A stretch of DNA of 64,000 nt from Amycolatopsis palatopharyngis (lineage in GTDB: Bacteria; Actinomycetota; Actinomycetes; Mycobacteriales; Pseudonocardiaceae), in contig NZ_PQHZ01000001.1 in NCBI RefSeq assembly GCF_003385185.1, positions 213,882 to 277,881 of the forward strand, written 5' to 3'. The notes beneath the pieces were generated by a model. That model was not told the DNA's origin. It searched no databases and saw nothing but the letters and a program-made list of their open reading frames with translations. The translations under genes were made by a program, and so were the position numbers. Every line of letters starts with the position of its first letter. Position 1 is the stretch's first letter. This document shows, one piece after another, positions 50,404-59,617 of the stretch.

Positions 50404-51030
50404 TTACCGCGTTTCGGCGACGCTGGGGAGCTGCCCGAACAGCAGGTCCAGGTGGTAGCGCAACACCACGACGGCCGCTTCCGGACTGCGCTGGCCGACG
50501 AGCACGCTGGTGCCGAGGCCGTGATTGACAGCCATCAACCTCGCGGCTTCGGCGTACACGTCGAGATCGGCGGCCAGTTCGTCACGGGCCTGCGCCTGCC
50601 GCAGTACGTCCGCGAGTTGCCGTTCGAGCCGATTCGGCCCCTCCACGAACGGCTGCGCGGCGAGCTCCTCATCGGACATCGCCAGAACGGCGTAGGAGGT
50701 CCAGACGAGATGGAAGGTCCGGCTCTGCTCGTCGACCGGGAGGGCCTCGGCGAGGAACGTCTCGATGACGGCCCTGGCCGAGGACGGATCCGACGACTCC
50801 GCGAGCCGGCGAGCCCACCGCTCATCACTCTGCTGCTCCAGATGTCGCAGTGCGGAGTTCATCAGCTGGGCCTTGCTCCGGAAGTAGTACTGCACCAGCC
50901 GCAGCGAGACACCGGCCTCCGCGGCCACGGATCGCATGGTGACCGTGTGCAGGCCCGCGCGCCCGGCGACCCGAATCAGGCCTTCCACGATCTGTGTACG
51001 ACGTGCGTCATGATCGACAGTTCTCGGCAC
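50404..51030 (-). CDS. TetR-family regulator
   Basis: A 208-residue TetR protein. GTG 51030 is chosen because AGGAGAGGA lies six to seven bases upstream. The helix-turn-helix is MRSVAAEAGVSLRLVQYYFRSKAQL (about 32-56). The C-terminal ligand domain is helical. The 16-bp site at 51072-51087 lies about 40 bp before its start, and a 19/21 match recurs between the GNAT and WS/DGAT genes at 35 kb, so a distant lipid-related target is possible. It is transcribed in the same direction as the PP2C gene upstream. Confidence 0.86.
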   Translation of the reverse strand: MPRTVDHDARRTQIVEGLIRVAGRAGLHTVTMRSVAAEAGVSLRLVQYYFRSKAQLMNSALRHLEQQSDERWARRLAESSDPSSARAVIETFLAEALPVDEQSRTFHLVWTSYAVLAMSDEELAAQPFVEGPNRLERQLADVLRQAQARDELAADLDVYAEAARLMAVNHGLGTSVLVGQRSPEAAVVVLRYHLDLLFGQLPSVAETR

Positions 51031-51071
51031 TGCCAGTCCTCTCCTGCCACAGGCCATGCCAAGGCGGCGCC

Positions 51072-51087
51072 ATATAGGTCGTTATAC
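51072..51087. promoter_or_regulatory. ATATAGGTCGTTATAC, TetR operator candidate
   Basis: The half-site CGTTATAC is perfect and the other arm, ATATA, is close to GTATA. The surrounding 21 bp match the site at 35103-35123 in 19 positions. It lies upstream of the tetR start, consistent with autoregulation. Confidence 0.55.
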
Positions 51088-51097
51088 ACCGGGCCGA

Positions 51098-52411
51098 TCA
51101 GCGGTCGACCGTCATCGCCAGCAGGGCGACATCGTCGGTCGGCCCCGGCTCGAAACCGCTGATGAGCTCCGCCAGGTCTCGGACGAGGCCGTTCGCCGAG
51201 GTGCTCGTCCGGCCGGTGAGGAACGCGGCCAGCCCGTCCTCGCCGAAGAACGCTCCGTCCGGGCGGGCCTCAGTGAGCCCGTCGGTGTACAGCAGCAGGG
51301 TGTCACCTGGGGCCAGATGCATCCGGGTGGTCACGAACCGTGCGTCCGGCAGCGCGCCGACCAGCATCCCGCCGACCGGCCGCACCTGTTCCACCCGGCC
51401 GGCGTCGGCATGCAGCCAGAACGCGGGCGGGTGCCCGCCACCCCCGAGGACGAGGTCGAACCCGCCAGTGGCGCCCGGGGTCATGATGCCGAACAGCACA
51501 GTGCAGAACTGCGAGCTGTGCGAGTCCATCAGCATGGCCGTGTTCAGCTCCGTCAGTCCCACGACGGGGTCGGCCTCGTGCAGCGCCGCGGTGCGCAGCG
51601 TGTACCGGATCAACGAGGTGACCGCGGCCGCCGGAGCACCGTGCCCGGCGACATCGCCGAGGAAGAACCCCCACCGCCCGTCGCCGAGGGAGAACACGTC
51701 GTAGAAGTCGCCGGTGACCTCGCGCAACGACGCCGCGTGATAGTGACAGGCCAGTTCCAGCCCCGGCACGCGGGGTAGCGCGGGCGGCAGCAGCGTGCGT
51801 TGCAAGGTGCCGGCGAAATCCTCGATGGTGGCCGCGTCCCGCTCCGCCTGCTCGCGCATCGACCGTTCGTGCCGCAGCATGACCAGCGCGGACAGCCGGG
51901 CCTCCAGCTGGTCCATCACCAGGGCCGCCAGATCCTTCAATGTCTCGACACCCGACGCATCGAGCTCCCTGGGACGGGTGTCGAGCACGTTGACGGTACC
52001 CAGCCGGTGACCGTCGGAGGTGGTGATCGGCGCCGCGGCATAGAACCGGACCCCGGGCTCGCCCTGGACCAGTGGGTTCGACCGGGTTCGCGGATCCGTC
52101 GCGGCATCGGGCACGACGTATGCCGGACCATCGTGCTGGATCGCCGAGACGCACAATCCGGGGTCGCGACCCACCTGCGTCACCCCGTCCAGTCCCAGCA
52201 CCGCCTTGAACCAGACCCGATCCGCGTCGATGATGGACACCGTCGCGATCGGCATGTCCAGCAGTCGCGCGGCGAGCGCCGCGATCCGGTCGAACGAACC
52301 GTCCTGCGGGGTGTCGAGGATTTCGTACCGGGCAACCGCCGCAAGCCGTGTCTGCTCGGCTTCATCCACATTCGTGGAGCCGCTGCCGGCCGAGGGGGTG
52401 ATCGCGGTCAT
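51098..52411 (-). CDS. GAF-PP2C (SpoIIE-type) phosphatase
   Basis: A 437-residue protein. A GAF domain covers about residues 25-170 (AVARYEILDTPQDGSFDRI, VGRDPGLCVSAIQHDGP, FYAAAPITTSDGHRLG). A linker helix follows, and the SpoIIE-like PP2C domain is at about 205-437 with the metal Asp residues in TGDFYDVF, GDVAGHG and TDDVALL. ATG 52411 follows GGAGCG. It should dephosphorylate an anti-anti-sigma protein. The divergent STAS and anti-sigma genes start 245 bp away, so a partner-switching system is likely. The GAF ligand is unknown. Confidence 0.9.
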   Translation of the reverse strand: MTAITPSAGSGSTNVDEAEQTRLAAVARYEILDTPQDGSFDRIAALAARLLDMPIATVSIIDADRVWFKAVLGLDGVTQVGRDPGLCVSAIQHDGPAYVVPDAATDPRTRSNPLVQGEPGVRFYAAAPITTSDGHRLGTVNVLDTRPRELDASGVETLKDLAALVMDQLEARLSALVMLRHERSMREQAERDAATIEDFAGTLQRTLLPPALPRVPGLELACHYHAASLREVTGDFYDVFSLGDGRWGFFLGDVAGHGAPAAAVTSLIRYTLRTAALHEADPVVGLTELNTAMLMDSHSSQFCTVLFGIMTPGATGGFDLVLGGGGHPPAFWLHADAGRVEQVRPVGGMLVGALPDARFVTTRMHLAPGDTLLLYTDGLTEARPDGAFFGEDGLAAFLTGRTSTSANGLVRDLAELISGFEPGPTDDVALLAMTVDR

Positions 52412-52656
52412 GACGAGTTCGCTCCGTTCCTGCCGAACGAAGGCGCTGGGCGGGTGTCGCAGGTCCTGGGCGCCCACACCAGGACCGGTGAGCTGATGCC
52501 ACATGACCAGGAACGCCCAACGCCCGACTCGTCGGCGCATGTGCGTAGTCCAAAGGCTGGTGACTCAACCGCATTCACTCTAATCAATGGAGCTGCCCGT
52601 GCCACCCCGGCCTGACAATCCTGCACGCGGTTGTGCCGTGGTGCACACTGGAAGTC

Positions 52657-53061
52657 ATGGTTTCGTCCGATCCGTCGCTCCCCTCCGGTAGCCAACTCAC
52701 GGTAGCGCGAGAGGACCACGGAAGCTCGATCGTGCTGGCCGTGGCCGGCGAGGTCGATCTGCTTACCGCGCCTGACCTGCAACGGGAACTGACACAGGCT
52801 CTCGAAGACCATCCCGAGACGCTGGTGGTCGACCTGTCGAAGGTCGAGTTCCTGGCATCACCCGGATTAGCCGCACTCGTCGGCGCGCACCAAGCGGCAC
52901 GTGAGAGCACCGAGTTGCGACTGGTGGCGGAAGGCAGCGCGACATACCGGCCGTTGCAACTGACCGGACTCGACGAGGAGATCCCCGTCTACCGATCGTG
53001 CGCGGAAGCGCTCTCCCCTGACGGCCGCCAGACAGCTGAATCCGAACCGCCGACGAGTTAA
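52657..53061 (+). CDS. STAS anti-anti-sigma factor
   Basis: A 134-residue STAS protein. The phosphorylatable Ser is Ser68 in FLASPGLAALVG. VAGEVDLLTAPDLQREL is the usual first half. ATG 52657 has GGAAG about five bases before it. It should bind and release the anti-sigma factor encoded next (68 bp downstream) according to its phosphorylation. The C-terminal ~20 residues are disordered. Together with the PP2C gene it makes a stress-response switch. Confidence 0.88.
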   Translation: MVSSDPSLPSGSQLTVAREDHGSSIVLAVAGEVDLLTAPDLQRELTQALEDHPETLVVDLSKVEFLASPGLAALVGAHQAARESTELRLVAEGSATYRPLQLTGLDEEIPVYRSCAEALSPDGRQTAESEPPTS

Positions 53062-53129
53062 GGAGCGTGCCGCGGGTAGCCGCGACCGGAGGCAACGGTG
53101 ACAACGCGAGCACACAAGGGAGCGGCCGC

Positions 53130-53579
53130 ATGCATAGCAATGGCCAAAGTCCCACCACGGTCGAACTGACCGCGGCATTGGAGTATTCGGGAGTCCCGGC
53201 CGAAGCGGAACGGCTCCCCGCGATCCGGCACGCTGTGGCCTGCTGGGCCGGCAGCGTCGGGCTGACCGATGATCAGGTCGAGGCACTCACGCTGGCTGTC
53301 TACGAAGCTCTCGCCAACACGGTGACCCACGCCTATCCCGGCCGGACCGGGACATTGGACCTGCGTGCCGAGTACTGGTCGCCGCGAGGGGTAGTGGAGG
53401 TGGAGGTCGCCGACCAGGGTCGCTGGCTTCAGCCACAGGCCGAACCCGGACCGCTCGGCGGCCGCGGCCTGCCCCTCATTCACCAGCTCGCGGATCATGC
53501 GCGGGTGGAGCCGACGGCGAACGGCACCGTCGTACACATGCGCTGGACACTCGCTTCGGCCAACGATCGCGTCCAGTAA
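53130..53579 (+). CDS. Anti-sigma factor serine kinase (RsbW-like ATPase)
   Basis: A 149-residue GHKL ATPase. The N-box is YEALANTVTHAYP (Asn63, His67). The ADQGRW element, then PLGGRGLPLIHQL, give the G boxes. AGGGAG lies seven bases before ATG 53130. It should phosphorylate the STAS protein and sequester a sigma factor. No sigma-B-type gene is in the window, so the target is elsewhere or the output is something else. Confidence 0.9.
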   Translation: MHSNGQSPTTVELTAALEYSGVPAEAERLPAIRHAVACWAGSVGLTDDQVEALTLAVYEALANTVTHAYPGRTGTLDLRAEYWSPRGVVEVEVADQGRWLQPQAEPGPLGGRGLPLIHQLADHARVEPTANGTVVHMRWTLASANDRVQ

Positions 53580-53589
53580 GCGCGGCCGA

Positions 53590-53626
53590 AGGGCCCGCCC
53601 CGGCTGTCTGCCAACCGGAACGGGCC
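53590..53626. terminator. Hairpin between convergent genes
   Basis: GGGCCCG (53590-53596) pairs with CGGGCCC (53620-53626), and CCGG (53599-53602) with CCGG (53614-53617) across a two-base internal loop. It separates the anti-sigma gene from the DUF6801-like gene. Confidence 0.55.
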
Positions 53627-53645
53627 CGTAACGGTGCGTGCGCTA

Positions 53646-54968
53646 CTACTTCTTCGGGGTCAGGTCGATCTCGACGGTGTTATCCGGTCCCTCGGCGAAC
53701 ATGCTGATGAAATCGTTCAGCTCACCACAACCGGTAAGACCGGCAATGGTGTACGTACCGCTGAGAGTGCCGCCCGCGAGCGGGTCGAACCCCTCACCGG
53801 ACCGCAGTGGAATCTCTGAGGGGGACGATGTCTGGCATTCCGGCGAGTTGCTGATCGGGAAGCCGAAGGTCGAAACCTGGGGCAGTTTGATGGTCATCGT
53901 GCTCGTCGCGGTGAGCGAGCCGTCCTTCAACGTACCGGTGGTCTTGCCTTCCTGGACGAAATCCACCTGGGACTTGACCGGGACGAAGCCGAACAGCTTG
54001 GCCTCGACGCTGGTCGGGTCGAGAGTCAGGTCTCCGGTGAAGTTCCCGGTGGCGAGCTCCAGATTGGCATCCACACCGCCGGACAGACTGGTGCTGGCGT
54101 CGAGCTTCTTGATGTAGGACGAGCCCTCGAGGTGGTAGCCGTACTCGATGCCGTCGCCAGGAGGCTGGGTCGGGTCGGTGGGCTCAGTTGGCTCTGTTGG
54201 CTCTGTTGGCTCTGTCGGCTCGGTGGGCTCAGTTGGCTCTGTTGGCTCGGTGGGCTCAGTTGGCTCTGTTGGCTCGGTGGGCTCAGTTGGCTCTGTTGGC
54301 TCGGTGGGCTCAGTTGGCTCGGCGGGGTCGGTGGGCGGGGTGGTGCCACCTCCCTCGACGATCTGGATCGTGGTCAGCAGATTGTTCTGACCCTCGTCCT
54401 GGGTGCACGGTGAGTCGAACGTGCCAAGGCCGGTCTCCGAACCGTCCGCCTTGCGCGGGGTCAGCGTGAGCAGCAGGTCGCCCACATTGATCTTGGCCTC
54501 GCCTGGCTGGGAAAAGGTCAGCGACGGAGTCTTTCCCGACGCGAGCACCTCGAAGGCCCCTTCGGCAGGAACATCGGTCTTGGCGATCGTCGTCGGAACG
54601 GTGACCGGCAGGGTCGCCTCCGGTGCGGTCACCGTCGACTCGGCCTTGGCGGTACCTTCGATGGTTGCCGCCCCGACCAGGTTGAGTCCCTGTGTCGCGG
54701 TCGGGGGAACGGTCGAGATCGCCTCGATGTTGAACTCGGGCGTCGGCGTGCCCACCTCCGCGGTCGCGGGCAGGTCGGCGTTGATCACCACCTTGATCGG
54801 CTGGGTGCCGATCAGCGGGAACGGGCACTGATAGTTCAGCTCCAGGGTCACCGGCTCGGCCGAGCTGGCCCCGGCACCGAGGAGCATTGTGGTGACGACA
54901 GCGCCTGCGGCGGTGGCACTCGCAGCGGTTGCCGCCACGAGCTTCTTCATTCCATTTCGCTTTTTCAC
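53646..54968 (-). CDS. DUF6801-like exported protein with TEP repeats
   Basis: A 440-residue secreted protein. GTG 54968 has GGAGG five bases before it. A signal peptide covers about residues 1-38 (GMKKLVAATAASATAAGAVVTT..., cleavage near ASSAE). Two domain-like halves are joined by a linker of 15 TEP and one AEP units. The first half opens LNYQCPFPLIGTQPIKVVINADLP, the DUF6801 hallmark as I remember it. The second half has VDFVQEGKTTGTLKDGS and ends DLTPKK. No catalytic motif is seen. The role is unknown, likely at the cell surface. The repeat DNA (54181-54330) is prone to length change. Confidence 0.78.
   Translation of the reverse strand: MKKRNGMKKLVAATAASATAAGAVVTTMLLGAGASSAEPVTLELNYQCPFPLIGTQPIKVVINADLPATAEVGTPTPEFNIEAISTVPPTATQGLNLVGAATIEGTAKAESTVTAPEATLPVTVPTTIAKTDVPAEGAFEVLASGKTPSLTFSQPGEAKINVGDLLLTLTPRKADGSETGLGTFDSPCTQDEGQNNLLTTIQIVEGGGTTPPTDPAEPTEPTEPTEPTEPTEPTEPTEPTEPTEPTEPTEPTEPTEPTEPTEPTDPTQPPGDGIEYGYHLEGSSYIKKLDASTSLSGGVDANLELATGNFTGDLTLDPTSVEAKLFGFVPVKSQVDFVQEGKTTGTLKDGSLTATSTMTIKLPQVSTFGFPISNSPECQTSSPSEIPLRSGEGFDPLAGGTLSGTYTIAGLTGCGELNDFISMFAEGPDNTVEIDLTPKK
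54181..54330 (-). repeat. Nine-base TEP-codon repeat with 27-bp higher-order unit
   Basis: Sixteen consecutive nine-base units lie inside the DUF6801-like gene. Units fall into three variants (agtt, tgtt, ggtg), and the order agtt-tgtt-ggtg repeats three times as a 27-bp block. The blocks look recently duplicated. Confidence 0.85.
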
Positions 54969-55561
54969 TACATCCTCCGCGGTATCTGCATTGATACGAA
55001 AAACCCGAATCAGCCGGGAGAACTTGGCTCGATCGATGTTTTCCGACAGCGGCAAGAAAGCTTTTCGACAACTCTCTACCGCCGAGTAAGGTAGTGATCG
55101 GCGATCAGTACACGCAAGATGCCGACGAGAGTCGGCGACAAACCGGCGAAAAATTGTCAATGTCCGCCACGATCACGAGCGCATGTTGGCGTGCAACTGA
55201 CATATTCCGCCCAACGGGAAGCCCTGGAGCATCCACGGCACCAAGCCATCGGCCCCGGCAAGGGATTCGGGCGCTCTCGCGGCTCGCGGTGGCGAACAAG
55301 GATTCGCACTCAACTTATGTCAAAAAATCCAGGCGGCACCTGCACGAGGAACACAAGACTCCGCCGCCGTCTTGACGTTCCACGCGGCTCCATCCTAGTT
55401 TTATCTCCAACCACCGCGACGGCGACTAAATGAAGCGCTCACCAGGACGGGCACGAAGAGAAATTCTCGGCCGGATGCCGCGGTGAAACCATTCCTGCCC
55501 ATCGCGCGAAAAGCGTCCGGGTCCTGGTACTCGGCACCCCCGCACCGAAGGAGACGTCTCG
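54969..55561. other. 593-bp intergenic region, lower GC
   Basis: No supported gene is present; candidate frames here lack ribosome sites. TTGACG (55372-55377), an 18-base spacer and TAGTTT (55396-55401) make a possible promoter toward the lipoprotein gene at 55562. The region upstream of 54968 is unusually AT-rich for this genome. Confidence 0.5.
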
Positions 55562-56125
55562 ATGACCCGCCGCATACTCACCGGTGCGTGCACCGCCCTT
55601 GTCGTCGCGGTGACACTCACGGCCTGCTCCGCCACGGCACAGGACCCCGTGGCGGAGGAACAGGTGAACGCGGCCGCGGTTTCGTGGGCGGACCAGGTAT
55701 GCCAGTCCGTGGACTCCGGCGGGGACACGCTCTCCGAGTTACCGGCGCTGGACCCCGGCCGTCCAGCCGGCACGAGGGACGGTCTCGTCGCCTACCTCGA
55801 GTCGATGTCGGCGTCGCTGTCCGACGTCGCCGACACGATCACCAGCGCAGGCACCCCACCGGTGACGGGTGGCGACGCCGCCGTGGAACAGGCGATGGAG
55901 ACGATCTCCGCGGAGAAGTCGGCCCTGGAGTCGGCGAAGACGGCCCTGGCGAAAGCCGAGGTCACCGACGAGGCTTCCTTCCAACGGGCCATCGCGCGCG
56001 TCCGGACGGCCTTCGACGAGCTGAGCAGCGCGGACGGCCCCTTGGCTGAACTGAAGAAGAACGCCGAACTGAACGAGGCGATCGCTCAGGCGGCGGCCTG
56101 CCAGGGTTTGACGGCAGGCGCCTGA
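55562..56125 (+). CDS. Lipoprotein, unknown function
   Basis: A 187-residue secreted lipoprotein. The signal peptide ends in a lipobox LTAC with Cys22. The mature part is helical and rich in Ala, Asp, Glu and Ser, with coiled-coil-like stretches (AMETISAEKSALESAKTALAKAEV). Two Cys (Cys47 and the one near residue 180, AACQGL) may form a disulfide. GGAG lies near the start. It is convergent with the EI gene. No family is recognised. Confidence 0.8.
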   Translation: MTRRILTGACTALVVAVTLTACSATAQDPVAEEQVNAAAVSWADQVCQSVDSGGDTLSELPALDPGRPAGTRDGLVAYLESMSASLSDVADTITSAGTPPVTGGDAAVEQAMETISAEKSALESAKTALAKAEVTDEASFQRAIARVRTAFDELSSADGPLAELKKNAELNEAIAQAAACQGLTAGA

Positions 56126-56141
56126 GCACCGGGCCAGGAAC

Positions 56142-57821
56142 TCACCACGGCCGCGCGCGTTCGGCCACCCGTTCTCGCGCGTTCGCGGCGTCGTCCGCCG
56201 CCAGCGCCAGTGCCGCGAGTTCGCGGCACTGCTCCGTGGTGTGGGAGGCGAGCGCGACACGGACGGCCGCGACCGAAGGCGGTGCCATGGAAAGGCTGGT
56301 AACACCGAGCCCCACCAGCACGAGGGACAGCAGTGGATCGCCCGCCGCTTCCCCGCAGACCCCGACCGCCTTACCCGATCCGGTGCCCGCGGCCGCTGTC
56401 CGGCGCACGAGTTCGAGCAGGGCGGGTTGCCACGGATCCAGCAGCTCGGCGAGCTCGCCCGACATCCGATCCGCGGCGAACGTGTACTGACCGAGGTCGT
56501 TGGTGCCGATACTCGCGAAATCGCATCCGGCGAGGACCTCTTCCGCGCGCAGTGCGGCCGCGGGCACCTCGACCATAACGCCCGCGACGGGTAGCCCATG
56601 CCGCTTCGCGAGCGCCGCGAACTCCCTTGCCTCGGCTGGCGTGGACACCATCGGCGCCATCACCCAGACCTCGGCGTCGTGTGCCTCCCGAGCCGCCGCG
56701 ATCGCCGAGAGCTGGTCGTCGAGCATCGCCGGATGCCGCGTGGCCAGCCGCAGACCACGTACGCCGAGGGCCGGGTTGGGCTCGGTCCCGTGGTCGACGA
56801 ACGCCAGCGGCTTGTCGGCACCGGCGTCGAGCGTACGTACCACCACCTTTCGCCCGGAGAACGCCGAGAACACGTCCGCGTAGCTGCGGCATTGCTCGTC
56901 CCGCCCCGGCTCGGTGGTCCGGTCGAGGTAGAGAAACTCGGTCCGCAGCAAGCCGACGCCCTCGGAGTCGACCACGGCGGCGGCGGTGAGGTCATCTGCG
57001 GCACCGAGGTTCACCAGCAGCGCCACGGAGTTCCCGTCAGCGGTGCGACCGGGACCGCTGCTGGCGGCCAGCTCCGCCGCGCGCCGTGCCGCCCGCGATT
57101 CCGCCTCCTCGGCCAGTGCCGGCGCCGGGTCAACGACGATCCGGCCGGACGCTCCGTCCACCAGCACTTCGGTGCCCTCCGCCAGCGTTGCCGCCGCCCC
57201 GCAGGCCACCACTGCCGGGATGCCCAGTGATTTCGCGAGGATGGCCGTGTGGCTGGTCGGCCCGCCCAGTTCGGTGACGATCGCCCGTACCAGCGCGGGA
57301 TCGAGTGTTGCCGTGTCGGCGGGTGCGAGGTCGCGGGCCACGAGAACGTACGGGTGCCCTGGATCTGGCACTCCCGGCATCGGCACACCGAGCACCGTGG
57401 CCAGGGCCCGGTTCCGCAGGTCGTCCAGATCCGCCGCACGTTCGGCGAGGTAGCCCCCCGCTGCCAGCAGTGCCTCGCGGAACTCGCCGAACGCAAGGTC
57501 GATCGCCACCGCGAGTGCGTGCCCGCAGCGCAGCGCGGCGAGCACCCGGTCGAGTAGTGCGGGGTCGGCGACCATCATCGACTGGGCGAGCAGAATGTCC
57601 GCTGCCGCTCCCCCGGCCCGCGCCGAGCGTTCGTCGAGCAGGTCGGCGACCGCACGCAGGGCACTGCGCGCCCGCTCCACCGCGGCTTCGACGTCCGGTT
57701 CCGGCTCGTCCGCCTCGGGCACGCGCGGCGGCTCCGCGAGTCTGGCCACGGCGCCGGCCGCGGCACCGGGACTCACGCCGATACCCGCGAGCTGCGCTTC
57801 GGCCCCGCGCACACTGGTCAC
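56142..57821 (-). CDS. ptsI: PTS Enzyme I (phosphoenolpyruvate-protein phosphotransferase)
   Basis: A 559-residue Enzyme I. The active-site His191 is in GGPTSHTAILAKSLGIPAVV. The PEP-binding half has LLRTEFLYLDR, IGTNDLGQYT and VCGEAAGDP. It takes phosphate from PEP and passes it to HPr. GTG 57821 starts three bases after the HPr stop. It is the last gene of the six-gene PTS operon. If no other copy exists, it is the general Enzyme I of this organism. Confidence 0.92.
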   Translation of the reverse strand: MTSVRGAEAQLAGIGVSPGAAAGAVARLAEPPRVPEADEPEPDVEAAVERARSALRAVADLLDERSARAGGAAADILLAQSMMVADPALLDRVLAALRCGHALAVAIDLAFGEFREALLAAGGYLAERAADLDDLRNRALATVLGVPMPGVPDPGHPYVLVARDLAPADTATLDPALVRAIVTELGGPTSHTAILAKSLGIPAVVACGAAATLAEGTEVLVDGASGRIVVDPAPALAEEAESRAARRAAELAASSGPGRTADGNSVALLVNLGAADDLTAAAVVDSEGVGLLRTEFLYLDRTTEPGRDEQCRSYADVFSAFSGRKVVVRTLDAGADKPLAFVDHGTEPNPALGVRGLRLATRHPAMLDDQLSAIAAAREAHDAEVWVMAPMVSTPAEAREFAALAKRHGLPVAGVMVEVPAAALRAEEVLAGCDFASIGTNDLGQYTFAADRMSGELAELLDPWQPALLELVRRTAAAGTGSGKAVGVCGEAAGDPLLSLVLVGLGVTSLSMAPPSVAAVRVALASHTTEQCRELAALALAADDAANARERVAERARPW

Positions 57822-57824
57822 CGC

Positions 57825-58091
57825 TCAACCCCCGTGCTCGGCGGTCACGATCGCCGCCAACTCGTCCAGCGCCCGCTCGGCGTCCGGTCCTTCGGCCCGC
57901 AGCACGACCTCGTCGCCGCCGCGGGCGTTCAGCCCGATCACCGAGAGGATGCTGCGGGTGTCGACCTGCTCCCCACCGTCCTTACCGATGCTCACCGGCA
58001 CCGGCTGGGCCGTCGCCGCCTTCACCAGCAGCGCGGCGGGCCTGGCGTGCAGACCCACACCGGCGCCCACAACCACTCGGCGTTCGGACAT
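57825..58091 (-). CDS. ptsH: HPr phosphocarrier protein
   Basis: An 88-residue HPr. The phosphorylation site is His15 in GVGLHARPAALLV. The regulatory Ser region reads DTRSILSVIGLNA. A GGAGGA site precedes the ATG 58091. It relays phosphate from EI to EIIA. It lies between EIIBC and ptsI. Confidence 0.92.
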   Translation of the reverse strand: MSERRVVVGAGVGLHARPAALLVKAATAQPVPVSIGKDGGEQVDTRSILSVIGLNARGGDEVVLRAEGPDAERALDELAAIVTAEHGG

Positions 58092-58111
58092 CAGGTTCTC
58101 CTCCGACTGTT

Positions 58112-59617
58112 TCAGGCACCGACCGGGTGCGCGGATGACGTGGCCGTGGTGGCCGAGAACTCGGCGCTCTCGGCGGGTTTGGCCCTGCCGATGTTCTTCG
58201 CGACGAGCAGGCAGCCGCAGGTGACGACCGTGCCGATCGCGATCGCCACCAGGTACAGCAGCGGCTGGCCGATGAGCCCGACCACCCAGATGCCGCCGTG
58301 CGGCGCGAGCGACGTGGCACCGAACGCGACCGAAAGGGCACCCGTGGTGGCACTGCCGATCGTCACCGAAGGAATGACTCGGAGCGGGTCGGCTGCCGCG
58401 AACGGGATGGCTCCCTCGGTGATGAACGACAGACCGAGCAGCCAGCCTGCCTGCCCCGCCTGCCTCTCCGGCTTGGTGAACAGGTGTTTGCGGACCACCG
58501 TCGCCAGCGCCAGTCCGAGCGGCGGCGTCATCCCGGCGGCCATGACCGCGGCCATCACGACCGTGTCACCACTGGCGAGCGCGGCGAGCCCGAAGGTGTA
58601 GGCGACCTTGTTCACCGGCCCGCCCATGTCGACCGCCATCATGAACCCGAGCAGTCCGCCGAGTAGCCACGCGGTGCTACCGGAGAGACCCGACAGCCAG
58701 CTCGTCATGCCGGACTGCACAGCCGCGATCGGCTCGCCGACCACGACGACCATCAACAAGCCCACCACCACGGTGGCGACCAGCGGGATCACCACCACCG
58801 GCATGACTCCCGCGACTCCGCGAGGCACCTTCAGCTTCTTCAAGCCCATGACGACGAACCCGGCAAGCAGACCGGAAACCAGACCACCGAGGAAACCCGC
58901 GCCGATCGCCGAGGCCAGCAGACCGCCGACAACGCCGGGGGCGATGCCGGGCCGATCGGCCATGCCGAACGCGATGAACCCGGACAGAATGGGCACCAGC
59001 ATCTCGAACGCGGTGGCGCCGATCTTGAACAGCACCCCGGCGACACCCGCCTCGGCGAGCAGGTCGGACAGGTCTGCGACACCCGCGTACTCGACGCCCT
59101 GGAACTCACCGCCGTTGACGACCACCGCGATCTCGGCCCCGCCGATCATGAACGCGATGGCGATCAGGATTCCACCTGCGGCGACGAACGGAATCATGTA
59201 GCTGACGCCGGTCATCAGCCACTGCCGCAGCCGCGTGCCCGGACCGGCGTGGGTCTCGGTCTTGGCCGAGGGTTCGGGTGGGGGCGGTGCCGCCACGTCC
59301 CCGCTTCCCTCGGTCTCCGCGGCGCGGACGGTGTCGGCGATCAGGGCGGAGCCGTTGTTGATCGCGGTCTTCACGCCTGTGGTGACCGCCGGCTTACCCG
59401 CGAACCGCTCGCGGTCACGAACATCGACGTCGGCGGCGAACACCACGGCGTCCGCGGCGGCGATCTCCTGAGCGGTCAGCGCGGTCGATCCGGCCGCTCC
59501 CTGAGTCTCGACCTTGATCTCGTGGCCCGCGGCCTTCGCCGCCTGCTCCAGCGACTCGGCGGCCATATAGGTGTGGGCGATACCCGTGGGGCACGATGTG
59601 ACGGCTACGAACCTCAT
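58112..59617 (-). CDS. fruA: Fructose-specific PTS EIIBC component
   Basis: A 501-residue membrane component. The N-terminal IIB domain has Cys9 (TSCPTGIAHTYMAAE), the phosphorylation site. A Pro-rich linker (APPPPEPSAKTE, ~110) follows. The C-terminal IIC domain has about eight or nine membrane segments and the motif MMAVDMGGPVNKVAYTFG. It imports fructose as fructose 1-phosphate. ATG 59617 overlaps the EIIA stop (ATGA). EIIA is a separate protein, unlike the fused FruA of Mycobacterium-like or Bacillus types. Confidence 0.92.
   Translation of the reverse strand: MRFVAVTSCPTGIAHTYMAAESLEQAAKAAGHEIKVETQGAAGSTALTAQEIAAADAVVFAADVDVRDRERFAGKPAVTTGVKTAINNGSALIADTVRAAETEGSGDVAAPPPPEPSAKTETHAGPGTRLRQWLMTGVSYMIPFVAAGGILIAIAFMIGGAEIAVVVNGGEFQGVEYAGVADLSDLLAEAGVAGVLFKIGATAFEMLVPILSGFIAFGMADRPGIAPGVVGGLLASAIGAGFLGGLVSGLLAGFVVMGLKKLKVPRGVAGVMPVVVIPLVATVVVGLLMVVVVGEPIAAVQSGMTSWLSGLSGSTAWLLGGLLGFMMAVDMGGPVNKVAYTFGLAALASGDTVVMAAVMAAGMTPPLGLALATVVRKHLFTKPERQAGQAGWLLGLSFITEGAIPFAAADPLRVIPSVTIGSATTGALSVAFGATSLAPHGGIWVVGLIGQPLLYLVAIAIGTVVTCGCLLVAKNIGRAKPAESAEFSATTATSSAHPVGA

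Noticed and set aside
55119..55433. Small Arg-rich plus-strand ORF in the 55 kb gap
   Set aside because: No ribosome binding site and composition not typical of coding sequence here.
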